Positions 6,672 to 14,745 of a DNA stretch of 32,971 nt are shown piece by piece. Under the pieces are notes generated by a model. The model saw nothing but the letters and a program-made list of their open reading frames with translations, had not been told where the DNA came from and ran no database searches. Made by a program: the position numbers and the translations under genes. The DNA lies in NCBI GenBank assembly GCA_020247055.1, contig JADCJL010000160.1, forward strand, positions 1 through 32,971. Direction: 5' to 3'. This stretch comes from Acidobacteriaceae bacterium. GTDB taxonomy: Bacteria; Acidobacteriota; Terriglobia; Bryobacterales; Bryobacteraceae. Every line of letters begins with the position of its first letter. Position 1 is the stretch's first letter.

Positions 6672-8126
6672 TCAACCCCCCGGGAAAAGCTCTTCCCGAT
6701 AGCGCTGAGCCCTGTCCGCCTCGCTCCAATACCGTTCCAGCTCCCCCTGCTGCTCCGCCGGTCCCCACCCAAGCACCTCTCCCATGATCTGAGCGACCGT
6801 CTCGGCTTCCCCCCGGCCCTGGTCGGCCGCAAACGCCCCCGGGCGCCGCCGCAGCAGGTAATCGGCGACATGGCGGCAGTGCTCCCGCTCAATGGCCCAC
6901 CGCACCGCCTCGGCGTTCTCGGTCGGTGGGGGTGACCCGGCGCCGGGCAGCAGCTCCCGATGACTGCGGCATGGCTCACGGTTTCCCAACTGCAGGCACG
7001 CCGCGTCCACCGCCTCCTCGGCAATCGCGCGGTAGCCGGTAATCTTGCCCCCCAAAACAGAGATCATCCCCGGTTGTGTCTCCGTAATCGAGTGCATGCG
7101 CGAGACTGAAGAGGCCGAACCCTCCTGCCGGACCAGCGCGCGCACCCCGGCGTTGGTCGAGTAGATGGCCAACCGCCGTACCTCCGGGAAAAATGGCTCC
7201 ACCGACCGCAGCAGATACTCCACATCCTCGCCATCGGCTCGCACCGCGCCCGGATCCTCCGAAAAATCGGTATCCGTGGTTCCAATCCAGCACTGGCCCA
7301 GCAGGGGAATCACAAAGAACAGACGCCCATCGACCGGCGAAAACAGCACATTGGCCTTCCGGTTCATCGGCTCACAGGTAAGATGAATCCCCTTGGTCGT
7401 CCGGATCCGCGGCGGATGCTCATCGCCGGTTTGTCGCGCCACCCGGTCAAACCACGCTCCGGTCGCATTGACGAATACCTTCGCGCGCACCTCGCCGGTC
7501 GCCCCGCTTTCGGCGCAGCGCAGGCGCAGCGCCTGCACCCGGCCGCTCTCGCTGATGGCCCCCACCACTTCGGTGTAGGATCGCACTACCGCCCCGTGCT
7601 GTTCGGCGTCCATCACATTCTCCAGGCACAGCCGCTCCGGCATCGCCACCTGGGCGTCATAGTAAGCCGCCGCCCCCTGCAGTCCTTCCACCCGCAGCGT
7701 CGGCTCTTCAGCCAGCGTCTCCGCCGCGGACAGCATCCGGTGATTCGGCAGGCTCTTGTCAAAGCTCAGCAGGTCATACAGCATCATGCCGATCCGCATC
7801 TTCAACCGGAACCACGGCGAGGCCCCGTAGAACGGGATCAGGAACTCGAGTGGTTTGACCAGATGCGGCGCAATCCGCAACAGAATCTCCCGCTCCCGCA
7901 GGTCCATCCGCACCAGCCCGAAATCAAACATCTCCAGATAGCGCAGACCGCCGTGAATCAGGCGCGTCGAACCCGACGTCGTTCCCCCTCCAAAATCCCC
8001 CTTCTCGACCAGCGCCACCGACAACCCCCGTAGCGCGGCATCCCGCGCCACCCCGGCCCCGATGATCCCTCCGCCAATCACCGCAACGTCAAACGTCCGG
8101 TCCGTGAGCTTGCTGAGTGGCTGCAT
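6672..8126 (-). CDS. glpD: FAD-dependent glycerol-3-phosphate dehydrogenase
   Basis: Oxidises sn-glycerol 3-phosphate to dihydroxyacetone phosphate at the membrane and passes electrons to quinone. The 484-aa protein begins with the FAD-binding Rossmann motif (VIGGGIIGAG at residues 16-25, then VALVEKGDFGGGTTSGSTRLIHGGLRYLE split over 35-65), the signature of the GlpD family. WIGTTDTDFS and the C-terminal domain with CRSHRELLPGAG are also present. Length is close to the 501-aa Escherichia coli GlpD. It starts 10 bp after the stop of rsmI on the same strand, with GAGAG before the ATG, so the two are probably one transcript. No glycerol kinase or facilitator is nearby, so the link to rsmI is probably only transcriptional. 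Confidence 0.95.
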   Translation of the reverse strand: MQPLSKLTDRTFDVAVIGGGIIGAGVARDAALRGLSVALVEKGDFGGGTTSGSTRLIHGGLRYLEMFDFGLVRMDLREREILLRIAPHLVKPLEFLIPFYGASPWFRLKMRIGMMLYDLLSFDKSLPNHRMLSAAETLAEEPTLRVEGLQGAAAYYDAQVAMPERLCLENVMDAEQHGAVVRSYTEVVGAISESGRVQALRLRCAESGATGEVRAKVFVNATGAWFDRVARQTGDEHPPRIRTTKGIHLTCEPMNRKANVLFSPVDGRLFFVIPLLGQCWIGTTDTDFSEDPGAVRADGEDVEYLLRSVEPFFPEVRRLAIYSTNAGVRALVRQEGSASSVSRMHSITETQPGMISVLGGKITGYRAIAEEAVDAACLQLGNREPCRSHRELLPGAGSPPPTENAEAVRWAIEREHCRHVADYLLRRRPGAFAADQGRGEAETVAQIMGEVLGWGPAEQQGELERYWSEADRAQRYREELFPGG

Positions 8127-8136
8127 CCACTCTCAA

Positions 8137-8955
8137 TTATCGCTCCAAGGCCGCATAAACCTCACGCTTGGCGAGACCCCGGTCCCGGGCGACCTTCTTG
8201 ATCGCCTCCATCCGCTCCATGCCTCCGGCCACCAACTCCCGCACCGCCTCCGCCACCGGCGCCTGCACCACCGCCACCGCCTTCTCCCGGCTGATCAGCA
8301 GCGTCATCTCCCCTTTCTGCGTCGCCCGTTGCGACAGCGCCGTCACCACCTCGGAAACCCGGCCCCGCAGAAACTCCTCGTGCAGCTTGGTCAACTCCCT
8401 GGCCAGCACAATCCGCCGCTCGCCCAGCACGGCCGCTACATCCGCCAGCGTCTCCAAAATCCGGTGCGGCGCCTCGTAGAAGATCAGCGTCGCCTCCACC
8501 TCCCCCCAAGCCGCCAGCGCCTTCCGCCGCTGCCCCTGCTTCGGCGGCAGAAATCCCCCGAAACAGAACGCGTCCGTCGGCAGTCCGGAACCCGCCAGCG
8601 CGGCCAGTACCGCCGATGCACCCGGTACCGGAATCACGGTGATCCCCCGCTCCAGCGCCGCCTGCACCACCCGGTAGCCGGGGTCGGAAATCAGCGGCGT
8701 TCCGGCGTCGCTCACCACAGCCACCGATTGGCCGCTTTCGATCCGCTCCACCAACTGCCCGGCCCGCGCGGCTTCATTGTGCTCGTGATAGCTGAGGCAG
8801 GGCGTGGCGATCGCAAAATGATCCAGCAGCCGCTGCGTATGCCGCGTGTCCTCGCAGGCTATCACGTCAACTTCCCTCAGCAATCGCAGCCCTCGAAGCG
8901 TCATATCTTCGAGGTTGCCGATCGGCGTCGCAATCAAATACAAGACTCCAGGCAC
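8137..8955 (-). CDS. rsmI: 16S rRNA 2'-O-ribose C1402 methyltransferase RsmI
   Basis: Methylates the 2'-hydroxyl of C1402 in the ribosomal decoding centre using S-adenosylmethionine. The 272-aa tetrapyrrole-methylase-fold protein has the full RsmI signature: LYLIATPIGNLEDMTLR at the N-terminus, ACEDTRHTQRLLDHF, SYHEHNE, VSDAGTPLISDPGYR and VPGASAVLAALAGSGLPTD, then FYEAPHRIL. The C-terminal region ends with the helical KREVYAAL tail common in this family. It is the first gene of a short unit with glpD and is divergent from the membrane protein starting at 9003, with under 50 bp between the two starts. Confidence 0.97.
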   Translation of the reverse strand: MPGVLYLIATPIGNLEDMTLRGLRLLREVDVIACEDTRHTQRLLDHFAIATPCLSYHEHNEAARAGQLVERIESGQSVAVVSDAGTPLISDPGYRVVQAALERGITVIPVPGASAVLAALAGSGLPTDAFCFGGFLPPKQGQRRKALAAWGEVEATLIFYEAPHRILETLADVAAVLGERRIVLARELTKLHEEFLRGRVSEVVTALSQRATQKGEMTLLISREKAVAVVQAPVAEAVRELVAGGMERMEAIKKVARDRGLAKREVYAALER

Positions 8956-8964
8956 TTCCCTGAC

Positions 8965-8970
8965 TATACT
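8965..8970 (+). promoter_or_regulatory. Candidate -10 element (TATACT)
   Basis: TATACT lies 18 bp before a GAGGAG ribosome binding site (8988-8993). No good -35 is visible at the right distance. If it is the -10, the TTG at 8970 cannot be the start of the downstream gene, which supports the TTG at 9003. Confidence 0.35.
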
Positions 8971-9002
8971 TGAAGAGATTTCCTCACGAGGAGCTAAAGC
9001 AA

Positions 9003-10154
9003 TTGAACCCAGGACCGGAGTCCGCCGAAAAGCTTCCCTTCTACACTTGGCAGCCCCCGCAGAAGCCCGTTACGATTCGTCTGCACTTTGATGTCGTCGA
9101 TCGCATGCTGCTTGAGGTGATGAAGGGCTTCGGCGCCGTCCCGCGCCGGGGCGCGGAAGTGGGCGGGTTTCTGCTCGGCAGCCGCAGCCAGACCGCGGAT
9201 CATCTCTCCGTCGACATCCTCCAGTTCGAACCCATCGTCTGCGAGCACGCCGAAGGGCCTTCGTTCGTCCTGTCGGCCAATGATCTCCGGCTCTGGAACG
9301 AAGCGATCGCCCGCCTGCGCGCAAGCGGCCAGCAGATCGTCGGCTTCTACCGCAGCCATACCCGCGATGGCCTTCACCTCGCCCAGGAAGACCTCGAACT
9401 GCTCAACGAATACTTCCCCGACCGCGATCTGGTTTCGCTCATCATCAAGCCCTACGCCACCCGCACCAGTGTCGCCGGATTCTTCTTCTGGGAGGGCGAC
9501 TCTCTCCGCAGCGATTCCCCTTACCTCGAGTTCCCCTTCCGCCGCAAAGAACTGGGCGGCGGCGTCTCGCCGCTCGACCGTGCCGTCTCCGCCGCCCGGT
9601 TCGGCCAAGGTTCCCGGCCCTCCGCTATGCCGCCGCCGGGCGCCCCGGCCGCCGAAACCCCGTCGCATTTGTCCCCATCACTTTTTTCCCAATCACTTTT
9701 ATCCCAATCGGCGGAACTGCCGCCGGGAGCGCCTCTCTCCGAAGCGCCCAAGCCCAAGGCCGGCCGCGGCGGTTGGGTCTGGATTCCGCTTTCGTTCATC
9801 TTCATGCTCCTCGGCGTCATCCTCGGCTTCCAGATTGCCATCAGCATGCGGCCCCGCACCCCGGCCAATCCCTATCTCGAAGCCTGGAGTCTCGCCCTGG
9901 GGGTACAGCGGCTTGATGACCGCCTCGTCGTCAGTTGGGATCGGACGGCCCCGGCCGTGCGTAACGCCAACCGCGGCGTCATGACGATCCTGGCCGGCGA
10001 CGACAGCCGCCGCATCGAACTCAGCTATAACGACCTGCAGGCCGGCCAACTCATCTATCGCAGTTCACCCGCCACCGTCATGTTCCGGCTGGAGGTCTTC
10101 CCCAAAGACCGGACCAGCGTCGCGGAAACCCTCGAATACCGTCAGCCCCGGTAA
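9003..10154 (+). CDS. Membrane-anchored protein with degenerate JAMM/MPN domain
   Basis: I chose the TTG at 9003 because GAGGAG lies 9 nt before it; an upstream in-frame TTG at 8970 lacks a Shine-Dalgarno sequence. The 383-aa product has an N-terminal JAB/MPN-like domain (about residues 20-175). The JAMM glutamate is present (GAEVGGFLLG, Glu about 52), but the metal-binding HSH triad reads RSH (GFYRSHTRDG, about 117-119), while Asp about 130 is kept at the correct spacing. Loss of the first His suggests no metalloprotease activity. A proline-rich linker of about 60 residues, one transmembrane helix (about 259-281, WIPLSFIFMLLGVILGFQIA) and a C-terminal beta-rich domain of about 100 residues follow. 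Function unknown. The stop overlaps the convergent ketoacyl synthase by 13 bp. Confidence 0.85.
   Translation: MNPGPESAEKLPFYTWQPPQKPVTIRLHFDVVDRMLLEVMKGFGAVPRRGAEVGGFLLGSRSQTADHLSVDILQFEPIVCEHAEGPSFVLSANDLRLWNEAIARLRASGQQIVGFYRSHTRDGLHLAQEDLELLNEYFPDRDLVSLIIKPYATRTSVAGFFFWEGDSLRSDSPYLEFPFRRKELGGGVSPLDRAVSAARFGQGSRPSAMPPPGAPAAETPSHLSPSLFSQSLLSQSAELPPGAPLSEAPKPKAGRGGWVWIPLSFIFMLLGVILGFQIAISMRPRTPANPYLEAWSLALGVQRLDDRLVVSWDRTAPAVRNANRGVMTILAGDDSRRIELSYNDLQAGQLIYRSSPATVMFRLEVFPKDRTSVAETLEYRQPR
9671..9711. repeat. 15-bp tandem repeat inside the linker of the JAMM-like gene
   Basis: Two near-identical 15-bp units (TCCCAATCACTTTT core) and a partial third follow one another, coding for the serine-rich linker (SPSLF, SQSLL, SQSAE). 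The stretch is clearly lower in GC than the rest of the gene. Such a repeat in a disordered linker can change copy number without a frameshift. Confidence 0.6.
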
Positions 10155-11365
10155 GCCCGAAACAGCAGCACCGCGTTCAACCCCCCGAAGGCGAACGAGT
10201 GCGACAGCGCATACTCGGCCTCGCAGGCCTCCGGCGCCAGAATCAGCGGCAGATCACATTCCGGATCCGGCCCCAGATAGTTCGCCGTCGGCGGCGCCTC
10301 TCCGTGCGCCAGCGTCAACACCGTCGCCACGGCCTCAATCGCCCCAGCCGCACCCAACGCATGCCCGTGTAGAGACTTCGTCGACGTCACCCGCACCCGC
10401 TCCGCCTGCCCGCCCAGCACCCGCCGGATGGCCGCCGTCTCCACCGGGTCGTTCGCCGGCGTCCCCGTGCCGTGCGCGTTGATATGGCCCACCGCTCCGC
10501 CGTCCACGCCCCCGTCAGCCAGCGCCCGCTCAATCGCCAGCGCCGGCCCTTCCACGCTCGGCTGCGTCACGTGATGCGCATCCGCGCTCATCCCAAAACC
10601 CGCAATCTCGCCCAGAATCGCCGCGCCCCGCGCCTTGGCCCGCTCCTCTGCCTCCAGCACCAGCATGGCGGCCCCTTCCCCCAGCACCATCCCCTTCCGG
10701 TCTTTCGAAAAGGGACGGCACGTATCCCCGCTCACCACCCGCAGCGCTTCCCACGCCTTCATTGATCCGGGCGTAAACGGCGCCTCGCAGCCCCCCGTCA
10801 ACGCCACATCACTAATCCCGTTCCGCACCAGCCAAAACGCCTGCCCAATCGCGTGGTTGGCCGACGAACACGCTGTCGATACCGTATACGCCGGTCCCTG
10901 CAGCCCATACTCCATCGCGATCCAACTGCTACCAGCGTTGGCCATCAACCGCGGAATGGTCATCGGATGAATCCGCGGACGCCTACCCCCGCTTCCGTAG
11001 ATCTCCCGAAACCCCTCGTCTTCGCTCGTCTTGCCTCCGTAGCAGGACCCCGTCACCACCGCCGTCCGCTGCCGCTCCGCCGCGCTCCATTCCGGCGACG
11101 CCTGCCGCACCGCCTGCCGCGCCGCCACCACCGCCAGCTGCGCAAAACGGTCCAGCGGGATCAGCTGCTTCTCTTCAAAATGGTCCCCCGGAGTAAACCC
11201 CGAAATCTCCGCTCCGTTCTGAAAGCGGACATCCCCCATCTCCAGATTCCGCAGGGGGCCAATCGCCGATTCCCCGGCCCGCGCCCGCCGCCAAAAGGCC
11301 TCCACGTCGGGCCCCAGCGCCGAAACGCATCCCAGCCCCGTCACGACCACCCGGCGACCGCTCAC
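10142..11365 (-). CDS. Beta-ketoacyl-ACP synthase, FabF/NodE type
   Basis: Condenses malonyl-ACP with an acyl-ACP in fatty acid or specialised acyl-chain synthesis. The 407-aa thiolase-fold protein has the complete active site: nucleophile Cys166 in STACSSA, His298 in NAHGTGT and His335 in KSLHGHALGAAG, plus the C-terminal SHSFAFGGLNAVL glycine-rich loop. The GTG start overlaps the stop of the acyl carrier protein gene (GTGA), so the pair is translationally coupled and this enzyme probably works on that carrier. The group (deacetylase, ACP, KAS) recalls rhizobial nodB/nodF/nodE, suggesting a dedicated acyl chain rather than housekeeping fatty acid synthesis. An ordinary fabF role cannot be excluded, because no fabD, fabG or fabH is nearby either way. 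Confidence 0.9.
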   Translation of the reverse strand: MSGRRVVVTGLGCVSALGPDVEAFWRRARAGESAIGPLRNLEMGDVRFQNGAEISGFTPGDHFEEKQLIPLDRFAQLAVVAARQAVRQASPEWSAAERQRTAVVTGSCYGGKTSEDEGFREIYGSGGRRPRIHPMTIPRLMANAGSSWIAMEYGLQGPAYTVSTACSSANHAIGQAFWLVRNGISDVALTGGCEAPFTPGSMKAWEALRVVSGDTCRPFSKDRKGMVLGEGAAMLVLEAEERAKARGAAILGEIAGFGMSADAHHVTQPSVEGPALAIERALADGGVDGGAVGHINAHGTGTPANDPVETAAIRRVLGGQAERVRVTSTKSLHGHALGAAGAIEAVATVLTLAHGEAPPTANYLGPDPECDLPLILAPEACEAEYALSHSFAFGGLNAVLLFRAYRG

Positions 11366-11610
11366 GCGCTCTTTTGCGCTACCAATTTTTCCACGCCCTC
11401 CGCCAGTTCTCTGATCCCGCGTACCTGACGCGCCGCTTCATCCGGAATATTGATCTCAAACTCCGACTCCAAATGAAACAGCAGCTGAATGCCATCGAGA
11501 GAGTCAATCGCCAACTCCTCAAACGTGGAATCGGCCGTCACCTTTTCGATAGGAAGCTTCTGCGCCTCCGCTACCACCTTAATCACTCGCTGCAGGATGT
11601 CGTCAGACAT
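11362..11610 (-). CDS. Acyl carrier protein
   Basis: Carries acyl chains on a 4'-phosphopantetheine arm. The 82-aa product has the helix-2 motif EELAIDSLDGIQLLFHLE with the modification serine in DSLD, and the helix-3 stretch FEINIPDEAARQVRGIRELAEGV. I used the ATG at 11608-11610 (MSDDILQRVIKVV), which matches the family start; two in-frame ATGs lie 4 and 23 codons upstream but would overlap the end of the deacetylase gene or lengthen the N-terminus without homology. The strong neighbour on the 3' side is a ketoacyl synthase with overlapping start and stop. The sequence is not the highly conserved housekeeping AcpP type (DSLD instead of DSLDTVE), which suggests a specialised carrier. Confidence 0.9.
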   Translation of the reverse strand: MSDDILQRVIKVVAEAQKLPIEKVTADSTFEELAIDSLDGIQLLFHLESEFEINIPDEAARQVRGIRELAEGVEKLVAQKSA

Positions 11611-11645
11611 GCATTCCAGCATCGCAAAGTTCGCGCCTTTCCGCA

Positions 11646-12350
11646 CTAATTCAACTCGCTCAAACCCACCATCTGCCATCCCTTCTCCCGCAACTCCCGT
11701 GTAATCACCCGCACCGCGGCCACCGTTTCGTCAATCGCCGGCGCCGCCAATACCCCCCGCCCATCGTGCAGACAGACAATCGCGCCGTTTTCCACCCCGC
11801 CCAGCACCCGCCCCGCAATCGCCGCCGCCGGCAGTTTCCAGTCCCGTCCCAGACACGTCCACATCGCCCCCTGCAACCCCAACTCCCGCTGCACCTGCCC
11901 CAGTCCCACCCACCGCACCCCAAAAGGCGCCCGGAACCAGCGTGGCGCCGAACCGTGCACCGCCGTCAACAACGTCTGCGCCCGACCCAACTCCTCCCGC
12001 ATCACCGCCCGCGAGGCAAAGTCCAGCCGCCGGTGCGACCACGTATGGTTCCCCACCTCGTGCCCCGCCGCCGAAACCGCCGCCGCCCACTCCGGCCGCC
12101 GCTCCACATTCAGCCCGCACTGGAAAAAAGTCCCCCGCGCCCCCGCCTCCCGCAAAATCTCCAAAATCGCCGTCGTCCCCTCGCTAGGACCATCGTCAAA
12201 CGTCAGCGCCACCGCCCGCCGCTCCCGGTTACCCCGCCAGATCGACGGCGCCAGCACCTGCGCCGAACGCCCCCGCACCGCCCACGCCGCTCCACCCAGC
12301 GCCCCGGCCGCCAGCACTCCCCATCCCGTTATCCCTAATCCCGTCATCAT
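11646..12350 (-). CDS. Polysaccharide deacetylase (NodB homology domain)
   Basis: Removes N- or O-acetyl groups from a glycan in a metal-dependent reaction (carbohydrate esterase family 4). The 234-aa protein has all five CE4 motifs: TFDDGPS (50-56, Asp52/Asp53), the metal histidines in GNHTWSH (His102, His106), RAPFG (140-144), the Asp-Trp of GRDWKL (170-171), and CLHDG (His195). Residues about 4-24 form a hydrophobic segment, so it is membrane-anchored or secreted with the domain outside the cytoplasm. The ATG at 12348-12350 overlaps the stop of the enolase-superfamily gene (TGATG). The acyl carrier protein gene follows after 35 bp. Peptidoglycan, chitin-like or other surface glycans are possible substrates. 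Confidence 0.92.
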   Translation of the reverse strand: MMTGLGITGWGVLAAGALGGAAWAVRGRSAQVLAPSIWRGNRERRAVALTFDDGPSEGTTAILEILREAGARGTFFQCGLNVERRPEWAAAVSAAGHEVGNHTWSHRRLDFASRAVMREELGRAQTLLTAVHGSAPRWFRAPFGVRWVGLGQVQRELGLQGAMWTCLGRDWKLPAAAIAGRVLGGVENGAIVCLHDGRGVLAAPAIDETVAAVRVITRELREKGWQMVGLSELN

Positions 12351-13588
12351 CAGGGATGCAGGCCCGTGTTGGCATGGTCGCCCGTCACCGCAAACCGCCC
12401 CGGCGGCGAGATCAGCGTAAAGTACGACCACGGCCCGTTCACCCACGGATACTTCGTCAGCACCGACTCATTCACCGTCACCCCCAGCCCCGGGCCCCGC
12501 GGCACAATCAACTCGCCCGCCTCCACCGGCAACGGCTCCCGCAGCATCTCCTCGGCCAAAGGGAATTCGTACATGAACTTCCGCCCATTCCCCGTGTACA
12601 GCGGATACTCCAGCCACTCCACCACCTGCTCCGGCCAGCAGACTCCCAACTGCGCCGCCGCCGCCAACTCCAGTTCACTCCCCCAGGAATGAAATGCAAA
12701 CCGCAGCCCCTCCCGCTCCACCGCGTCAAAAAGCCGTCGCGCCTGCGCATACCCCCCCTGACAGACCACGTCCATTTGGATGTAATCCGCACACCCGCCC
12801 TCGATCAGGTCAAGAAAGCCCGCCTCGGACGGCTCATGCTCCCCCGTCGCCAACGGCGCCAATCCCGTCTCCCGCAGCCGCCGGTAGCCGGCGTGGTCGG
12901 CCGGCGGCAGCGGCTCCTCGAGCCAGGTCAATTCGTACGCGCTCATCCCCTCGGCCACCTTTTCCACCGTCGCCGCCGAGTACGACCGGTCCCCCATGCG
13001 CCACCACGAGTGCCCGTCCACCATCAACCCGAATCCCGCTCCCGTCGCCTCCCGCATCGCCCGCACCGCCGCCACATCCTCCTCCGGACCCGCCGCCGGC
13101 CGCATCTTGTAAGCCGCAAACCCCATCTCCTGCGCCAGTTTCGCCTCCGCCGCATACCCCTCCGGCGCCTGGTACATCCCCGACGAGCCGTAACACTTGA
13201 TCCGGTCCCGGATCCGTCCACCCAGCAGCTCGGAAATCGGAACCCCGGCCGCCTTCCCCAGCAGATCGTACAACGCCACCTCCAACGTCCCGTAGGTATG
13301 CGCTGTCCGCAGATCCGGCTTCACCGCGGTATGAAACTGTACCCGCAGCGCATCGGCATCCGCCAGCACCCGCCCCTCCAGCCACGGCGCGATCGTCCCC
13401 CGAATCAGCTCCGCCGCGCTCTCGCTCGCCTCCCCCGGTCCGTAGCCCACCAGGCCGTTATCCGTCTCCACCCGGATCAACATCGCGTCCCGCTTCACAA
13501 TCTCGCGGGTCCCGCCAAAATATCCCAACCGGACCGGCTCCGGAAAAACGTAAGAAAGAAGGTGCGCCTGCACCGAACGAATTCGCAT
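12350..13588 (-). CDS. Enolase-superfamily enzyme (mandelate racemase/muconate lactonizing type), probable acid-sugar dehydratase
   Basis: Abstracts a proton alpha to a carboxylate with a magnesium-stabilised enolate. The 412-aa protein has the capping domain (residues 1-125) and a barrel with a Lys161-Met-Arg163 base motif, metal ligands in LMVDGHS (Asp191), WLEEPL (about Glu224) and ATGEHE (about Glu250), MDVVCQGG on the next strand, and FHSW (His300) as the second acid/base. The K-x-R and terminal His suggest a sugar-acid dehydratase rather than a cycloisomerase, but the substrate is not readable. The start MRIRSVQAH at 13586-13588 follows a strong GGAGG. The longer frame upstream crosses a terminator hairpin. 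Its stop overlaps the deacetylase start, so it leads that short operon. Confidence 0.88.
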   Translation of the reverse strand: MRIRSVQAHLLSYVFPEPVRLGYFGGTREIVKRDAMLIRVETDNGLVGYGPGEASESAAELIRGTIAPWLEGRVLADADALRVQFHTAVKPDLRTAHTYGTLEVALYDLLGKAAGVPISELLGGRIRDRIKCYGSSGMYQAPEGYAAEAKLAQEMGFAAYKMRPAAGPEEDVAAVRAMREATGAGFGLMVDGHSWWRMGDRSYSAATVEKVAEGMSAYELTWLEEPLPPADHAGYRRLRETGLAPLATGEHEPSEAGFLDLIEGGCADYIQMDVVCQGGYAQARRLFDAVEREGLRFAFHSWGSELELAAAAQLGVCWPEQVVEWLEYPLYTGNGRKFMYEFPLAEEMLREPLPVEAGELIVPRGPGLGVTVNESVLTKYPWVNGPWSYFTLISPPGRFAVTGDHANTGLHP

Positions 13589-13609
13589 ATCGCCTCCAGC
13601 ATACCCGAC

Positions 13610-13645
13610 AAAAAAGTGCCGGGTGCAAAAGAAAAGCACCCGGCA
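13610..13645 (-). terminator. Intrinsic terminator after the molybdopterin-binding-type gene
   Basis: On the minus strand TGCCGGGTGC and GCACCCGGCA form a perfect 10-bp stem with a 9-base loop, followed by C and six T. It ends transcription of the gene at 13702-14673. It finishes only 21 bp before the start codon of the enolase-superfamily gene, which leaves no room for a promoter in between. Read-through or an upstream promoter with conditional termination must therefore serve that gene. Confidence 0.85.
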
Positions 13646-13701
13646 TTCTTCAATATCGTCAGCCTCTCGGAGGTAAGGCCAACGCGTCGGAGGAGAAAAC
13701 T

Positions 13702-14673
13702 TTAGGTCAGTAGACCACCGTGTCCCAGACAGGCGATCTCCCATCCCGAGATGCGGTATCGCGCCAGCAGCGCCGGCAAAATCAGATCCACCACATTGGT
13801 CTTCGCCGAACGGAAACACCCCGGCGCCGACACAATCGGAATCTCGTCCTTATAACCCATCAACAGCAGACTGCCCGGCTCCACCGGAGCCAGAAACCGC
13901 TCCAGGTGACAGCCAATCCGCAACATCGCCCTTCCAATCACATCCTCCGGACCCGCCGGCGCCGTCGTCGACGCCACCAGAATCACCGAAGGTTTCGCCC
14001 GCACCAGGTGCTGCAGCGCCCGCACCACCGCAGACTCCTCCTCAAGGGCGCTCAATACAAAGTTGGAGGACGTTCCAAACCGCTCCAGCCGCTGCCGCAT
14101 CACGTTCTCAAACAGCTGCCGCGCCCGGTCTCCCGCCACCGGATCCGAATACAAAACCGCCGCCTGCGGATCCTGCAGCGGCCTCGCCTGCAGAATCGGC
14201 CCCCGCTCCCGCAAAATCGAAATCACCGCCTCAAGCTCCGGAGCCGCCACCGCAAACGGCGTCGATTTGATCGTCGCCACCCGCTGGCCCGCCTGCGCAA
14301 AACTGAAGTTCGCCAGCGTTGCAATCACAATCGACGCCGTGCAGTTGATCTGCTTCAGCAACTCATCATCGATCAACACGCAACAGTCCCGCGTCGCCAC
14401 CAGATTCGCCCGTCCGCCCGCCGCCGGCCGGATCTCTAACGAGCCGCAGCCGATCGCCGTCGCAACCTGCATCACGGCCTCGTCTTCGCCAATCTCTCCT
14501 TCATCGAGCGCGGTGACCCAGACCTCGGCCATCCCCTCCGTCTCCAACAACCGCACATCTTCATCGCTCAAGATGTGTCCCTTCGCCAAAAGCTTCTTGC
14601 CGCCCGGACGAAAGATCGTGCAGCAGAGAATGCGCCCGGTGGACTCACGGACATCGACGGTCAGAGCCTTCAT
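13702..14673 (-). CDS. Molybdopterin-binding domain protein (MoaB/Mog/MoeA-like)
   Basis: The 323-aa product resembles the family annotated as molybdopterin-binding proteins that carry a MoCF-like domain. The C-terminal half (about 175-323) has SVILVASTTAPAGPEDVIGRA, then EPGSLLLMGYKDEIPIVSAPGCFRS and a NVVDLILPALLARY helix, ending with LGHGGLL. The N-terminal part (MKALTVDVRESTGRILCC) has a conserved opening with LAKGHILSDEDVRLLE at 30-45, as in MoeA-like N-terminal domains. Role in molybdenum cofactor handling is inference from family membership; no molybdoenzyme or other moa/moe gene is adjacent. There is no clear Shine-Dalgarno before the ATG at 14671-14673. A promoter with a perfect TATAAT and a palindrome lies upstream. 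Confidence 0.72.
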   Translation of the reverse strand: MKALTVDVRESTGRILCCTIFRPGGKKLLAKGHILSDEDVRLLETEGMAEVWVTALDEGEIGEDEAVMQVATAIGCGSLEIRPAAGGRANLVATRDCCVLIDDELLKQINCTASIVIATLANFSFAQAGQRVATIKSTPFAVAAPELEAVISILRERGPILQARPLQDPQAAVLYSDPVAGDRARQLFENVMRQRLERFGTSSNFVLSALEEESAVVRALQHLVRAKPSVILVASTTAPAGPEDVIGRAMLRIGCHLERFLAPVEPGSLLLMGYKDEIPIVSAPGCFRSAKTNVVDLILPALLARYRISGWEIACLGHGGLLT

Positions 14674-14745
14674 ATTTTAGTCAAGCCTCGCAATTAGAAA
14701 AGAATCTCGGTTTATGTCCCGGACTGCGCGGATTCTTTGCTCTCG

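Noticed and set aside
12356-13705. Long plus-strand frame opposite the enolase-superfamily gene
   Set aside because: Composition dominated by Arg, Pro, His and Leu, typical of an antisense frame; the minus-strand gene has intact catalytic motifs.
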